Shown: in pieces, positions 36,328-43,186 of the stretch | Position numbering within the stretch: position 1 is the first letter of the stretch | Layout of the letters: each line of letters starts with the position of its first letter | Assembly: GCF_009737085.1 (NCBI RefSeq) | Contig: NZ_WOVL01000021.1 | Coordinates: forward strand, 28,176-92,175 | Direction: 5' to 3' | Length of the DNA: 64,000 nucleotides | DNA from: Paenibacillus sp. NEAU-GSW1 | Lineage (GTDB): Bacteria; Bacillota; Bacilli; Paenibacillales; Paenibacillaceae | Made by a program: the position numbers and the translations under genes | The notes under the pieces: generated by a model | The model's database searches: none | Told to the model about the DNA's origin: nothing | Seen by the model: the letters and a program-made list of their open reading frames with translations, nothing else

Positions 36328-36353
36328 CTTATAATTCCTAGCGGTTTTATCAA
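36328..36353 (-). promoter_or_regulatory. promoter region with TAGGAATT element (CymR-like core)
   Basis: On the minus strand GATAAAACCGCTAGGAATTA runs into TATAAG, about 32 bp above the monooxygenase start. The core TAGGAATT also occurs in the cysT promoter (55862-55869). It resembles the core I remember for CymR, the cysteine-metabolism repressor of Bacillus. No perfect -35/-10 pair is visible. Confidence 0.35.
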
Positions 36354-36469
36354 CTTTATTATGGAAGAGTGTAACACCCCGGTCCGCCTTTACGCTAATA
36401 GGGGTTTTCTATTGTGAAATAAAGAAATTCAATCGAGAATTGGCGTTATTCATGATGTGACAACGCAGA

Positions 36470-36523
36470 AAGGGCCGGTCCAAAAATCATCATCACAGAT
36501 GATTTCTGGGACCAGCCCTTATT
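36470..36523. terminator. long stem-loop between the repeat array and the monooxygenase gene
   Basis: AAGGGC.GGTCC pairs with GGGACC.GCCCTT, and inside it AATCATC pairs with GATGATT. It is a weak terminator by its T content (CTTTC on the minus strand), possibly ending gntK read-through. Confidence 0.5.
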
Positions 36524-36649
36524 CCTCATACATTGTTGGCCCCCTCGGCGCGTACGCTGCCACAACCGAATATGACCCTGCCGGGGTTTAATTCGATCAA
36601 GAAGCGCACATTACAAACGATTCACTGTCACACTTTAGGCCTCCGCGAT

Positions 36650-36837
36650 CTTGTAAAGCCGAAACTGGCCTTACAACTAGCTCAGATAGTCACTTGCAAG
36701 GAGATAAAGCCAAATTTGGTCTTACACAGGCTGCAAACAGTCAATCTCGAGGGTATACGCTGCCGGTTAAGCCGAAATTGGCCTTACAGCTGGCTGAGGT
36801 GGACGTTTGTAATGTTGTAAGGCCAAATCCGTCCTTA
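36650..36837. repeat. array of four degenerate palindromes after gntK
   Basis: Four related units are visible: TTGTAAAGCCGAAACTGGCC (continuing TTACAA) at 36651, AAAGCCAAATTTGGTCTT at 36705, TTAAGCCGAAATTGGCCTTA at 36765 and TTGTAAGGCCAAATCCGTCC (continuing TTA) at 36814. Spacing is about 50-62 bp. The first is an imperfect palindrome TTGTAA.GCC...GGC.TTACAA. The last contains the gntK stop codon. Confidence 0.8.
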
Positions 36838-38385
36838 CCCGCTGAACTTGCTCTGGAAATCGGCGATCGCCGCGTACTCTTCAGACAGCAGCGCGGATAC
36901 GCGCCTGTAAATCGGCCCAAGCTCACGGTAAACGGCGGCATTGTCCGCCTCCGGAACGTGCACACGTGACGAGCCGACCATTTCCCCGGCAATATCAAGC
37001 GAATCCGCAATGCCCAGACTGTATAGGCCGATCACTACTGCGCCAAGGCATGAGCTTTCATAGCTTTCAGGCACTCGAATCTCGTGGTCAAAAATATCGG
37101 CCATGATCTGGCGCCAAAGCTCGGAACGGGCAAAGCCGCCGGTCGCCTGGATGCTGGACGGCTTCCCTATCATCTCTTCAAGCGCTGTCCATACATGATG
37201 GAGATTGAAAATCACGCCCTCCATAACGGCCCGCACCATATGTTCGCGCTGATGGCGCAGCGTAAGGCCGAAATAGGATCCTCGGGCATTCGAGTCCCAT
37301 AACGGCGCGCGTTCGCCAGACAAATACGGATGGAACAGCAAGCCTTCCGAGCCTGCCGGCGCTTTAGCCGCCAGCTCCGTCAGCAATTCAAACGAATCTC
37401 TGCCGCTCCTCTGCGCATCCATGATCTCCGTTGCTCCCAGCCGATCATGGGCCCAGCTAAGAATCATCCCGCCGTTATTGACCGGTCCGCCAATTACCCA
37501 CTTGTTGTCAGCAAGCGCATAGCAGAACGTTCTGCCGGCAGGATCGGTGACCGGCCGATCCGATACGGCCCGGATGGCGCCGCTTGTGCCAATCGTAATG
37601 GCAACCTCGCCAGGCTTAACGGCGTTGACGCCAAGATTGGAAAGCACGCCGTCGCTGGCCCCGATTACAAAAGGCGTTCCAGCATCCAAGCCCGTGCGAG
37701 CGGCAAAATCTGCTGACAACCCTTCAAGCTTATAAGTAGCCGGTACCGGCTCGGACAGCTGTTCAGACGTAACCCCGGCTATGCGCAGCGCTTCTTCATC
37801 CCAGTCCAGCCGCTCCAAGTTAAACAGCCCCGTCGTTGAAGCAATGGAATAGTCAATGACGTAACGGCCAAACAGCTTGTGCAGAACATATTCTTTGATC
37901 GAGATAAATTTATAGGCACGCTCAAACAGTTCCTGATGGTCGTGTCGCAGCCAAGCGAGCTTCGAAAGCGGCGACATCGGATGGATCGGCGTTCCGGTCC
38001 GCCGGTATACGGCAAGTCCGTTCCATTCGTTTCGAATAACGGCTGTCCAATGGGCGCTGCGGTTGTCTGCCCATGTTATGCTTCGCGTGAGCGGCTTTCC
38101 GTCGCGGTCTACCGCAATGACGCTGTGCATCGCCGAGCTGAACGCGGCAAACGCGACTTCGCCCGGCTTAGCGCCGCTCTTCGCAACAGCTAGCTTAATT
38201 GACTCGATTACGGCGTCGAAAATTTCATCCGGGTCCTGCTCCGCCGCTGCCGGCGACGGCGAATGAAGCGGGTAGCCAACCGTATGGTTGGCCTTCACTT
38301 TGCCGTCAATCGTAAAAAGTACCGCTTTCGTGCTGGTTGTGCCTATATCGACGCCAATGGCGTATTTTTTGCTAATCCCGCTCAC
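36835..38385 (-). CDS. gntK: gluconokinase (FGGY family)
   Basis: A 516-residue sugar kinase. The ATP-binding phosphate-1 loop is AIGVDIGTTSTKAVLF near the N-terminus. AEQDPDEIFDAVI, SITWADNRS, TGTPIHPMSPLSKLAWL and VIGASDGVLSNLGVNAV are as in Bacillus GntK, as are HPYLSGERAPLWD and the C-terminal ATGGFARSELWRQIMADIF. The strong match to GntK makes gluconate the likely substrate, giving 6-phosphogluconate. The start is a GTG at 38385 with GGAGGGG 7 bp upstream. No gluconate permease or regulator is adjacent, so the gene stands alone. Confidence 0.92.
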   Translation of the reverse strand: MSGISKKYAIGVDIGTTSTKAVLFTIDGKVKANHTVGYPLHSPSPAAAEQDPDEIFDAVIESIKLAVAKSGAKPGEVAFAAFSSAMHSVIAVDRDGKPLTRSITWADNRSAHWTAVIRNEWNGLAVYRRTGTPIHPMSPLSKLAWLRHDHQELFERAYKFISIKEYVLHKLFGRYVIDYSIASTTGLFNLERLDWDEEALRIAGVTSEQLSEPVPATYKLEGLSADFAARTGLDAGTPFVIGASDGVLSNLGVNAVKPGEVAITIGTSGAIRAVSDRPVTDPAGRTFCYALADNKWVIGGPVNNGGMILSWAHDRLGATEIMDAQRSGRDSFELLTELAAKAPAGSEGLLFHPYLSGERAPLWDSNARGSYFGLTLRHQREHMVRAVMEGVIFNLHHVWTALEEMIGKPSSIQATGGFARSELWRQIMADIFDHEIRVPESYESSCLGAVVIGLYSLGIADSLDIAGEMVGSSRVHVPEADNAAVYRELGPIYRRVSALLSEEYAAIADFQSKFSG

Positions 38386-38488
38386 TTCCGCACCCCTCCA
38401 TTGTTTTCCTGAAAGCTTAGCAATTCTTGTTTTAGGATACATTGCTTTCAACAGAGGCGCAATTCAAGTATTCTTTGATAAGGTGTGA

Positions 38489-38507
38489 CTTTGAGCTTCG
38501 CTCAAAG
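38489..38507 (+). promoter_or_regulatory. 5' leader hairpin ahead of the DUF1904 gene
   Basis: CTTTGAGC-TTC-GCTCAAAG in the leader, 15-20 bp above the AAGGAGG site. Together with its flanks (GTGACTTTGAGC... and GATCCTAAT) it almost repeats the hairpin ahead of ytqA (21594-21612). Confidence 0.6.
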
Positions 38508-38531
38508 ATCCTAATCTAAGGAGGAATGAGA

Positions 38532-38864
38532 ATGCCGCAATTACTTTTTCGGGGCGTACCAACAGAACAGCTTCTATCCGTAAGCGAGAAGCTGGCTGTC
38601 CGGCTGGCAGCTATTTGCGAATGCGGAACTGATAATTTCACAATGGATTGCGTTCAGACCGTTTCGATCTTTGGCGGACAAAAGGACGGCAGATCCTACC
38701 CCTTCGTCGAGGTAGGCTGGTTCGAGCGCGGAACAGAGGTTAGAAACCGATTTGCCGAGGCGGTCACGCAGTCTTTGCAGGAGATCGGCATCGCGGAATC
38801 CGAGGTTGCTTTCCGCACCTATCGAGAGGACAGCTACTACATAAACGGAAGGCCGTGCGTGTAA
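38532..38864 (+). CDS. DUF1904 family protein
   Basis: A 110-residue small protein starting MPQLLFRGVPTEQLLSVSEK, with YPFVEVGWFERGTEVRNRFAEAV and YREDSYYINGRP at the end. This is the DUF1904 pattern, related in fold to tautomerases, but without a known reaction. The start with AAGGAGG 7 bp upstream is chosen over an ATG two codons earlier that would overlap the binding site. Single gene followed by a terminator. Confidence 0.85.
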   Translation: MPQLLFRGVPTEQLLSVSEKLAVRLAAICECGTDNFTMDCVQTVSIFGGQKDGRSYPFVEVGWFERGTEVRNRFAEAVTQSLQEIGIAESEVAFRTYREDSYYINGRPCV

Positions 38865-38882
38865 GTCAGCCGCTTCAGCAAA

Positions 38883-38913
38883 AGAAGCTCAGCCCCGTCG
38901 GGGCTGAGCTTCT
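38883..38913. terminator. bidirectional terminator between DUF1904 gene and fur
   Basis: A perfect 14-bp stem AGAAGCTCAGCCCC / GGGGCTGAGCTTCT with a GTC loop serves the two convergent genes. Confidence 0.85.
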
Positions 38914-38931
38914 CCATTTATAATAGACCTG

Positions 38932-39402
38932 TTATACCGCTCTCGTTTGTTCCTTCGCCTTGCATTCCCGGCAAACGCCTTGGAAATCCAAGCGATGGTC
39001 GAGGACGGTAAAACCGAATTCCGACAATACGCGGTTTTCCAGCGGAAGCAGCCAATCCTCTTTAATCTCCTCCACATTGCCGCATTGCGTGCAAATGAGA
39101 TGATGATGGTGATGCGGCTGGTCAGCGCTTCGCAAATCGTATCGCGCTACGCCGTCGCCAAAATTTACTTTTGTCACGATATGCAGCTCGCTGAGCAGCT
39201 CCAATGTACGATAGACAGTCGCAAGACCGATTTCCGGATAAGCATCTTTCACCAGCAGAAAAACTTCTTCCGCGCTCAAATGATCCTTCTCGTATTCCAA
39301 CAGGACGCGAACTGTCGCCTCCCGCTGCGCGGTCAGCTTGAACCCTTTTGTCTTCAATTGGCGATTAATCGTATCAAGCTCCAATTGCACTTCCTTTTGC
39401 AT
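38932..39402 (-). CDS. fur: ferric uptake regulator
   Basis: A 156-residue iron-responsive repressor. The winged helix contains LTAQREATVRVLLEYEKDHLSAEEVFLLVKDAYPEIGLATVYRTLELL, which follows B. subtilis Fur closely. Metal sites are in the HHHHHLICTQCG stretch and the C-terminal CRECKAKE, giving two CxxC pairs for structural zinc. The start MQKEVQLELD has AGGTGA about 11 bp upstream. Likely targets in this window are the DUF1450 gene (Fur box at 46603) and perhaps ferritin. Confidence 0.92.
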   Translation of the reverse strand: MQKEVQLELDTINRQLKTKGFKLTAQREATVRVLLEYEKDHLSAEEVFLLVKDAYPEIGLATVYRTLELLSELHIVTKVNFGDGVARYDLRSADQPHHHHHLICTQCGNVEEIKEDWLLPLENRVLSEFGFTVLDHRLDFQGVCRECKAKEQTRAV

Positions 39403-39434
39403 AACTCGAATCTCACCTGCTTCCCGTCCGTATT

Positions 39435-39475
39435 CCAAGAAATTATAATCATTTTAATCTAGATATAATTATAAA
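39435..39475 (-). promoter_or_regulatory. fur promoter with AT-rich operator-like repeats
   Basis: The minus strand holds TTTATAATTATATC and AAATGATTATAATTT about 20 bp apart. Both are partial matches to PerR/Fur boxes. TATAAT within the second could be the -10. Autoregulation by Fur or control by PerR is plausible but the matches are imperfect. Confidence 0.4.
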
Positions 39476-39567
39476 CCAGATATGTGCGCAGGTAAACGGT
39501 TGTTTCTCAATTTCCGAATTCGCTTCATGTTATAATGGAGTTCATCGACTACTAAAGGAGACTTCCT

Positions 39568-39741
39568 ATGAAATGTCCTATTTGCGGAGAAAACCATGTC
39601 TGCAGCTACGAAGAGGCCGGTTTATCCGAAACCTGCTGGTGTATGAACGAGCATTTTTCGAAGCAGCTTCTGGGGCAAGTGCCCGAATCCGAGAAAGGCT
39701 TGTCCTGTATATGTAAAAAATGCGTTGAGCGATCCCGTTAA
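39568..39741 (+). CDS. cysteine-rich CWC family protein, 57 aa
   Basis: A small protein starting MKCPICGENHVCSY, with the ETCWCMNEHFS motif in the middle and CICKKCVERSR at the end. It has eight cysteines in three clusters, fitting the CWC family and likely a metal-binding knuckle. AAAGGAGA lies 7 bp upstream of the ATG. Its stop codon overlaps that of the convergent acetyltransferase gene by 4 bp. Function unknown. Confidence 0.8.
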   Translation: MKCPICGENHVCSYEEAGLSETCWCMNEHFSKQLLGQVPESEKGLSCICKKCVERSR

Positions 39742-40277
39742 GACAATTCATTCACAAGCTCAATATCCGCGAAATGATCGTCGGAAATGACCTTATCCCC
39801 GAAAATTCCGCTAATCTGATTAAAGCCCGCTTGCGTCCAGAAACGAAGCGCCGGCCAATTTTTCAACGAAACGTTCACTCGAAGCTCCGAATACCCAAGC
39901 CGCCGCGCTTCAACGACCAGCTGTCTGGTTAACTCCTGTCCGCAGCCTTTTTTCTGGGATGCTGCTCCAAACCCCATATAGGAAATATAAATCGAGCCCT
40001 CATTCGGATATCCGTGGTACATACTTATAAAGCCAATAATTTCATTTCTCGCTTCATGGCGTATCGCTTGCATCGAGAAGTTATCCTTCGCTCCGCCGGG
40101 AGGCAAATCCCCGTTCTCGAACGAGTTGCGCACGAGCTCGGAGTTATACTCATGGCCCACCCATTCGCCCAGCGATACGCTGGAACGATACACTTCCTGC
40201 ACTTCTTCTATTTCTCCCGCTTCAAGCTGCTTCAAAAACAAATTTGTCGTTCTCCATGCCGCCGGCATCAGCTTCAT
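39738..40277 (-). CDS. GNAT family N-acetyltransferase
   Basis: A 179-residue acetyltransferase. The acetyl-CoA loop is in GAASQKKGCGQELTRQLVVEARRLGY (Q-K-K-G-C-G). NVSLKNWPALRFWTQAGFNQI is the family motif B region. The N-terminus reads TTNLFLKQLEAGEIEEVQEVYRSS. Substrate unknown. Its 3' end overlaps the CWC gene. Confidence 0.85.
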   Translation of the reverse strand: MKLMPAAWRTTNLFLKQLEAGEIEEVQEVYRSSVSLGEWVGHEYNSELVRNSFENGDLPPGGAKDNFSMQAIRHEARNEIIGFISMYHGYPNEGSIYISYMGFGAASQKKGCGQELTRQLVVEARRLGYSELRVNVSLKNWPALRFWTQAGFNQISGIFGDKVISDDHFADIELVNELS

Positions 40278-40440
40278 CGCAATCCATTTCTCCTCATAAT
40301 TGAATCCTATAATATTAATACATCGGCGGAAATGCTCCTTTTATAAAGCGGAAATTGGCGAATGGTTGCCTTGCCGAGCGGGAACGATATGGTTGACTGT
40401 CGAAATCATCCATTTGTTCCGAATAGGAGTGATTCATCCG

Positions 40441-41199
40441 ATGAAGCTTTATACGGCCATAATTCTTATATTGTTTCTGCTCCTTATGCGGATGCCGTCA
40501 GTTCCAGCCGAAACAGCCCTCTCGACCGATGCTCAGCAGGCGCTCGCCGATTGGCTGGAGCCAAGCATCAGCTCTGCCGTCGCGTTTTATTACAGCGAGC
40601 GAATGCCCTACATGGTTGAGAGCATATCCCGGCCGTATCCGACACTGCTTACCGCAGTTGTCACAACGTTTCAGCACGCTCACAATCCGCCGTACGGACA
40701 GGATCTTATAACGTTCCGTATCGATCCATCCTCCAGCGCTGTTCCGCGGCAAGCCCCAAAGCTCATTCGTTATTTGCATAACGGCGACGATTGGCAGCTC
40801 AAGCTGGATCAATTTAAAAACGAGCTGGTCGCAGACGTTCAAGCCGCCTTCCAGCTTGAGCTTCGCCACGCGCAAAAATACGAATTCAAGCAGCTGCTGT
40901 TCGCCGCCGAGCGCCGCAAAGAGCTGCTGCCCCTTGTCGCGCGCGGCAAGCTAGCCATCGAGGAGCTTCTACCCGCCAATCCGGATAACGAACGGAAGAC
41001 GATGTTCAAAAATACCGTTTACCCGATCATTTTTTTAAACGAAAAGAAACGCTTCGGTTACATGCTGCTTAAACAGTCCAACGGCACGAATGTCGTCATC
41101 CGACTGGCGCAAGCCACTGGCGGCAATTGGCAAAGCGGGGAGGAGAAGCGTAAGCCCGGAAAGCCGCTCGATCACAGACTTCTCTGGTATATGCAGTAG
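40441..41199 (+). CDS. secreted protein, DUF3888-like
   Basis: A 252-residue exported protein. Residues 1-23 are a signal peptide (MKLYTAIILILFLLLMRMPS, cut near PAE-T). The middle HAHNPPYGQDLITFRID matches what I recall of the DUF3888 domain. The remaining part (EERLLPAN-like region and KRFGYMLLKQSNGTNVVIRL) is unassigned. The ATG at 40441 with AGGAGTG about 11 bp upstream fits the signal peptide better than the longer frame from 40300. Its stop touches that of the convergent symporter. Confidence 0.75.
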   Translation: MKLYTAIILILFLLLMRMPSVPAETALSTDAQQALADWLEPSISSAVAFYYSERMPYMVESISRPYPTLLTAVVTTFQHAHNPPYGQDLITFRIDPSSSAVPRQAPKLIRYLHNGDDWQLKLDQFKNELVADVQAAFQLELRHAQKYEFKQLLFAAERRKELLPLVARGKLAIEELLPANPDNERKTMFKNTVYPIIFLNEKKRFGYMLLKQSNGTNVVIRLAQATGGNWQSGEEKRKPGKPLDHRLLWYMQ

Positions 41200-42465
41200 T
41201 TATTTTTTTCGAATCGGATATAGGTAGAAAAATAAGACGGCAAGCAGCAGCGCAACGGCCGGGATAAGGCCGAGCATTGCGCGAAAGCCAAATAGGGCTG
41301 CGGAAGTTTGATGCGCCGCATCCTTAACGTAGCCGGTCGATTCCAGCACGGCCCCGGACGTAAGCGCTTGCAAAGAAACGCCCCAGCGAACGATAAAGCC
41401 GTTCATTCCGAAATATATCCCTTCGCGCCGTTCCTTCGTTCGCTTCTCGTCCTCGTCAATGACCTCGGACAGCATAATTTCTAGCAGCACCATCAATCCG
41501 GCCAGACCGACGCCGACAAGCCCTGCCGTCACAGCTGCAGCAGCCACGCTTGTCACGAACAGAAACGGAAGCAATGCCGCCATGTAGCAGAGGACCGCAA
41601 CGATAATCGTTTTTCTCGGACCCCAGCGCTGCACAAGTTTGCCCCATATATAGACGAACGGAAGCGCAACAACGAATATCGCTCCGAGCAAAATGGTACT
41701 TTTATCTTCAGATGCGCTAAGCACATACTTCGTAAAAAACGGGATCATCGCAGGCAGCATCGCAAAGGTGAATTGAACGAGAAAGCTTCCGATGACATAG
41801 CAGACGAACGCTTTATTGGCAAACGTATATTTAATCGCTTGAACGAAAGGTATCGTCGCTTCCGGCGCGGTGCCGCGCTCCTTGCTTCCGGTCAGCATGA
41901 CGCAGAAAAACACGAGCGCGATCGCCGCGAAAACAACACCCATTACTCCCCAGCCAAGCTCGCTGTAAACGAGCGGAGGCAGCGCAACTCCAATAATCAT
42001 CCCGATGATGCCGAACATTTGCCGCCAGGAGGATACGGCCGCCCGCTCCTTGATCGTAACGAACAGCTCCGGAAACAGCGCGGAATAGTTAAGCACCACC
42101 ATTACGAACAGAACATCAAACACTAAGATGATCATTAGAAAATACCAGAATAGCGCCATGCCTTCGCCAACGGGAAACCAGATCACGGTAAACAGCGCAG
42201 CCAGCGGCACGATGCCAAACAGCATATACGGAAATCGTCGGCCCCAGCGCGATTTGGTCCGGTCGGACAAGTAACCGAACAACGGGTTAAGCAAGGCGTT
42301 TACGATACCGTGAATGACCATGGCTAACGAAATCAAATAGGGTCTGACGCCAAGCACATCCACATAATAAAAAACAATGTACGTTGCAAAAGCCTGCGCG
42401 ATAAGATTGACGGATAAATTGCCGGCGCTGTACGCCGCTTTTTTCCCGAAGGTGCTCTCGTTCAC
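41200..42465 (-). CDS. MFS sugar:cation symporter, GPH family
   Basis: A 421-residue membrane carrier with 12 predicted helices. YSAGNLSVNLIAQAFATYIVFYYVDVLG at the start and GYLSDRTKSRWGRRFPYMLFGIVP in loop 2-3 are typical of the glycoside-pentoside-hexuronide family (MelB/YicJ/LacS-like). The substrate is not identifiable, and no glycosidase gene is adjacent. The start is either the GTG at 42474, whose GAGGAG site is too close, or the GTG at 42465 with 10-bp spacing, which I chose. Confidence 0.88.
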   Translation of the reverse strand: MNESTFGKKAAYSAGNLSVNLIAQAFATYIVFYYVDVLGVRPYLISLAMVIHGIVNALLNPLFGYLSDRTKSRWGRRFPYMLFGIVPLAALFTVIWFPVGEGMALFWYFLMIILVFDVLFVMVVLNYSALFPELFVTIKERAAVSSWRQMFGIIGMIIGVALPPLVYSELGWGVMGVVFAAIALVFFCVMLTGSKERGTAPEATIPFVQAIKYTFANKAFVCYVIGSFLVQFTFAMLPAMIPFFTKYVLSASEDKSTILLGAIFVVALPFVYIWGKLVQRWGPRKTIIVAVLCYMAALLPFLFVTSVAAAAVTAGLVGVGLAGLMVLLEIMLSEVIDEDEKRTKERREGIYFGMNGFIVRWGVSLQALTSGAVLESTGYVKDAAHQTSAALFGFRAMLGLIPAVALLLAVLFFYLYPIRKK

Positions 42466-42491
42466 CTTTGCCACTCTCCTCTTTTTTTGCG

Positions 42492-43070
42492 CTAATCGAC
42501 TTCTTCCGCTGCCATTGGCCTTTTCACCATCCGTTTGTACACATGTCCGCTGACCTCAAGCACTCCGTCCTCGACATAGCCCATCTTTACATATAATGCA
42601 TGTGCCCGTTCGTTGTATTCCTCGACGATTAGCGAAACCAGGCTGTAGCCGGCCTCAATCGCTTTGGCTTCGAACGCGGCCATCAGCGCTTTGGCAATGC
42701 CCATTCCCTGATATTGCTCATCTACGGCGATCGAATCCAAATAAAATTCACCGGGCTGCGTTTCCTGCGTAATCGAGTAGCCAATCCGTCCCGTTTCCAG
42801 CTCGATCCGTTCGATGAAGGGCCGGTCAAGCGCTGCCGCATCGTCGCCGCCGTAGCAGACCAGAATGCCCGTAATTACGCCGTCATGCTTATCCACTATA
42901 ACATTCTGGTAACTTATCCGATTTCCTTCCTGCTCGTAAAATACGGCAAGGATGCCCATCGCTTCGGCTTCATCGTCCACCCCTGCAAGGGAGCATGCGA
43001 TCGAACCGATCGCCGCGTGCAGCAACGGCATCACCTCCGCGCCGTCTTCTTTCTCGGCAGCCTGTATCAT
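42492..43070 (-). CDS. GNAT family N-acetyltransferase
   Basis: A 192-residue acetyltransferase with the family core FYLDSIAVDEQYQGMGIAKALMAAFEAKA (Q-G-M-G-I-A loop) and VEEYNERAHALYVKMGYVEDG. It resembles a widespread Firmicute group of small-molecule acetyltransferases. Substrate unknown. GAGGGG lies about 12 bp upstream. It may be cotranscribed with the symporter gene 26 bp further on. Confidence 0.85.
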   Translation of the reverse strand: MIQAAEKEDGAEVMPLLHAAIGSIACSLAGVDDEAEAMGILAVFYEQEGNRISYQNVIVDKHDGVITGILVCYGGDDAAALDRPFIERIELETGRIGYSITQETQPGEFYLDSIAVDEQYQGMGIAKALMAAFEAKAIEAGYSLVSLIVEEYNERAHALYVKMGYVEDGVLEVSGHVYKRMVKRPMAAEEVD

Positions 43071-43186
43071 TTTCTAGTCAGCCCCTCTCTATTTGCTGTT
43101 TATTTTATCCAAGTTTCAAAAAGTGTTGCGCCTTTCGCATCGCAGCCTTGCTTGCCGTGCTATAATCGAGTAGGTGATCACATTAT

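Larger units (their letters stand above)
36297..36834. other. 538-bp gap between gntK and the monooxygenase operon
   Basis: It contains, from right to left, a palindrome array (36650-36837), a featureless stretch, a long stem-loop (36470-36523) and the monooxygenase promoter region. Open frames here are by-products of the repeats. I see no gene. Confidence 0.7.

Noticed and set aside
36595..36969. overlapping 90-codon frames downstream of gntK
   Set aside because: They arise from the repeat units and the antisense of gntK.
41456..41647. 63-residue frame within the symporter gene
   Set aside because: Out-of-frame shadow of a clear membrane protein gene.
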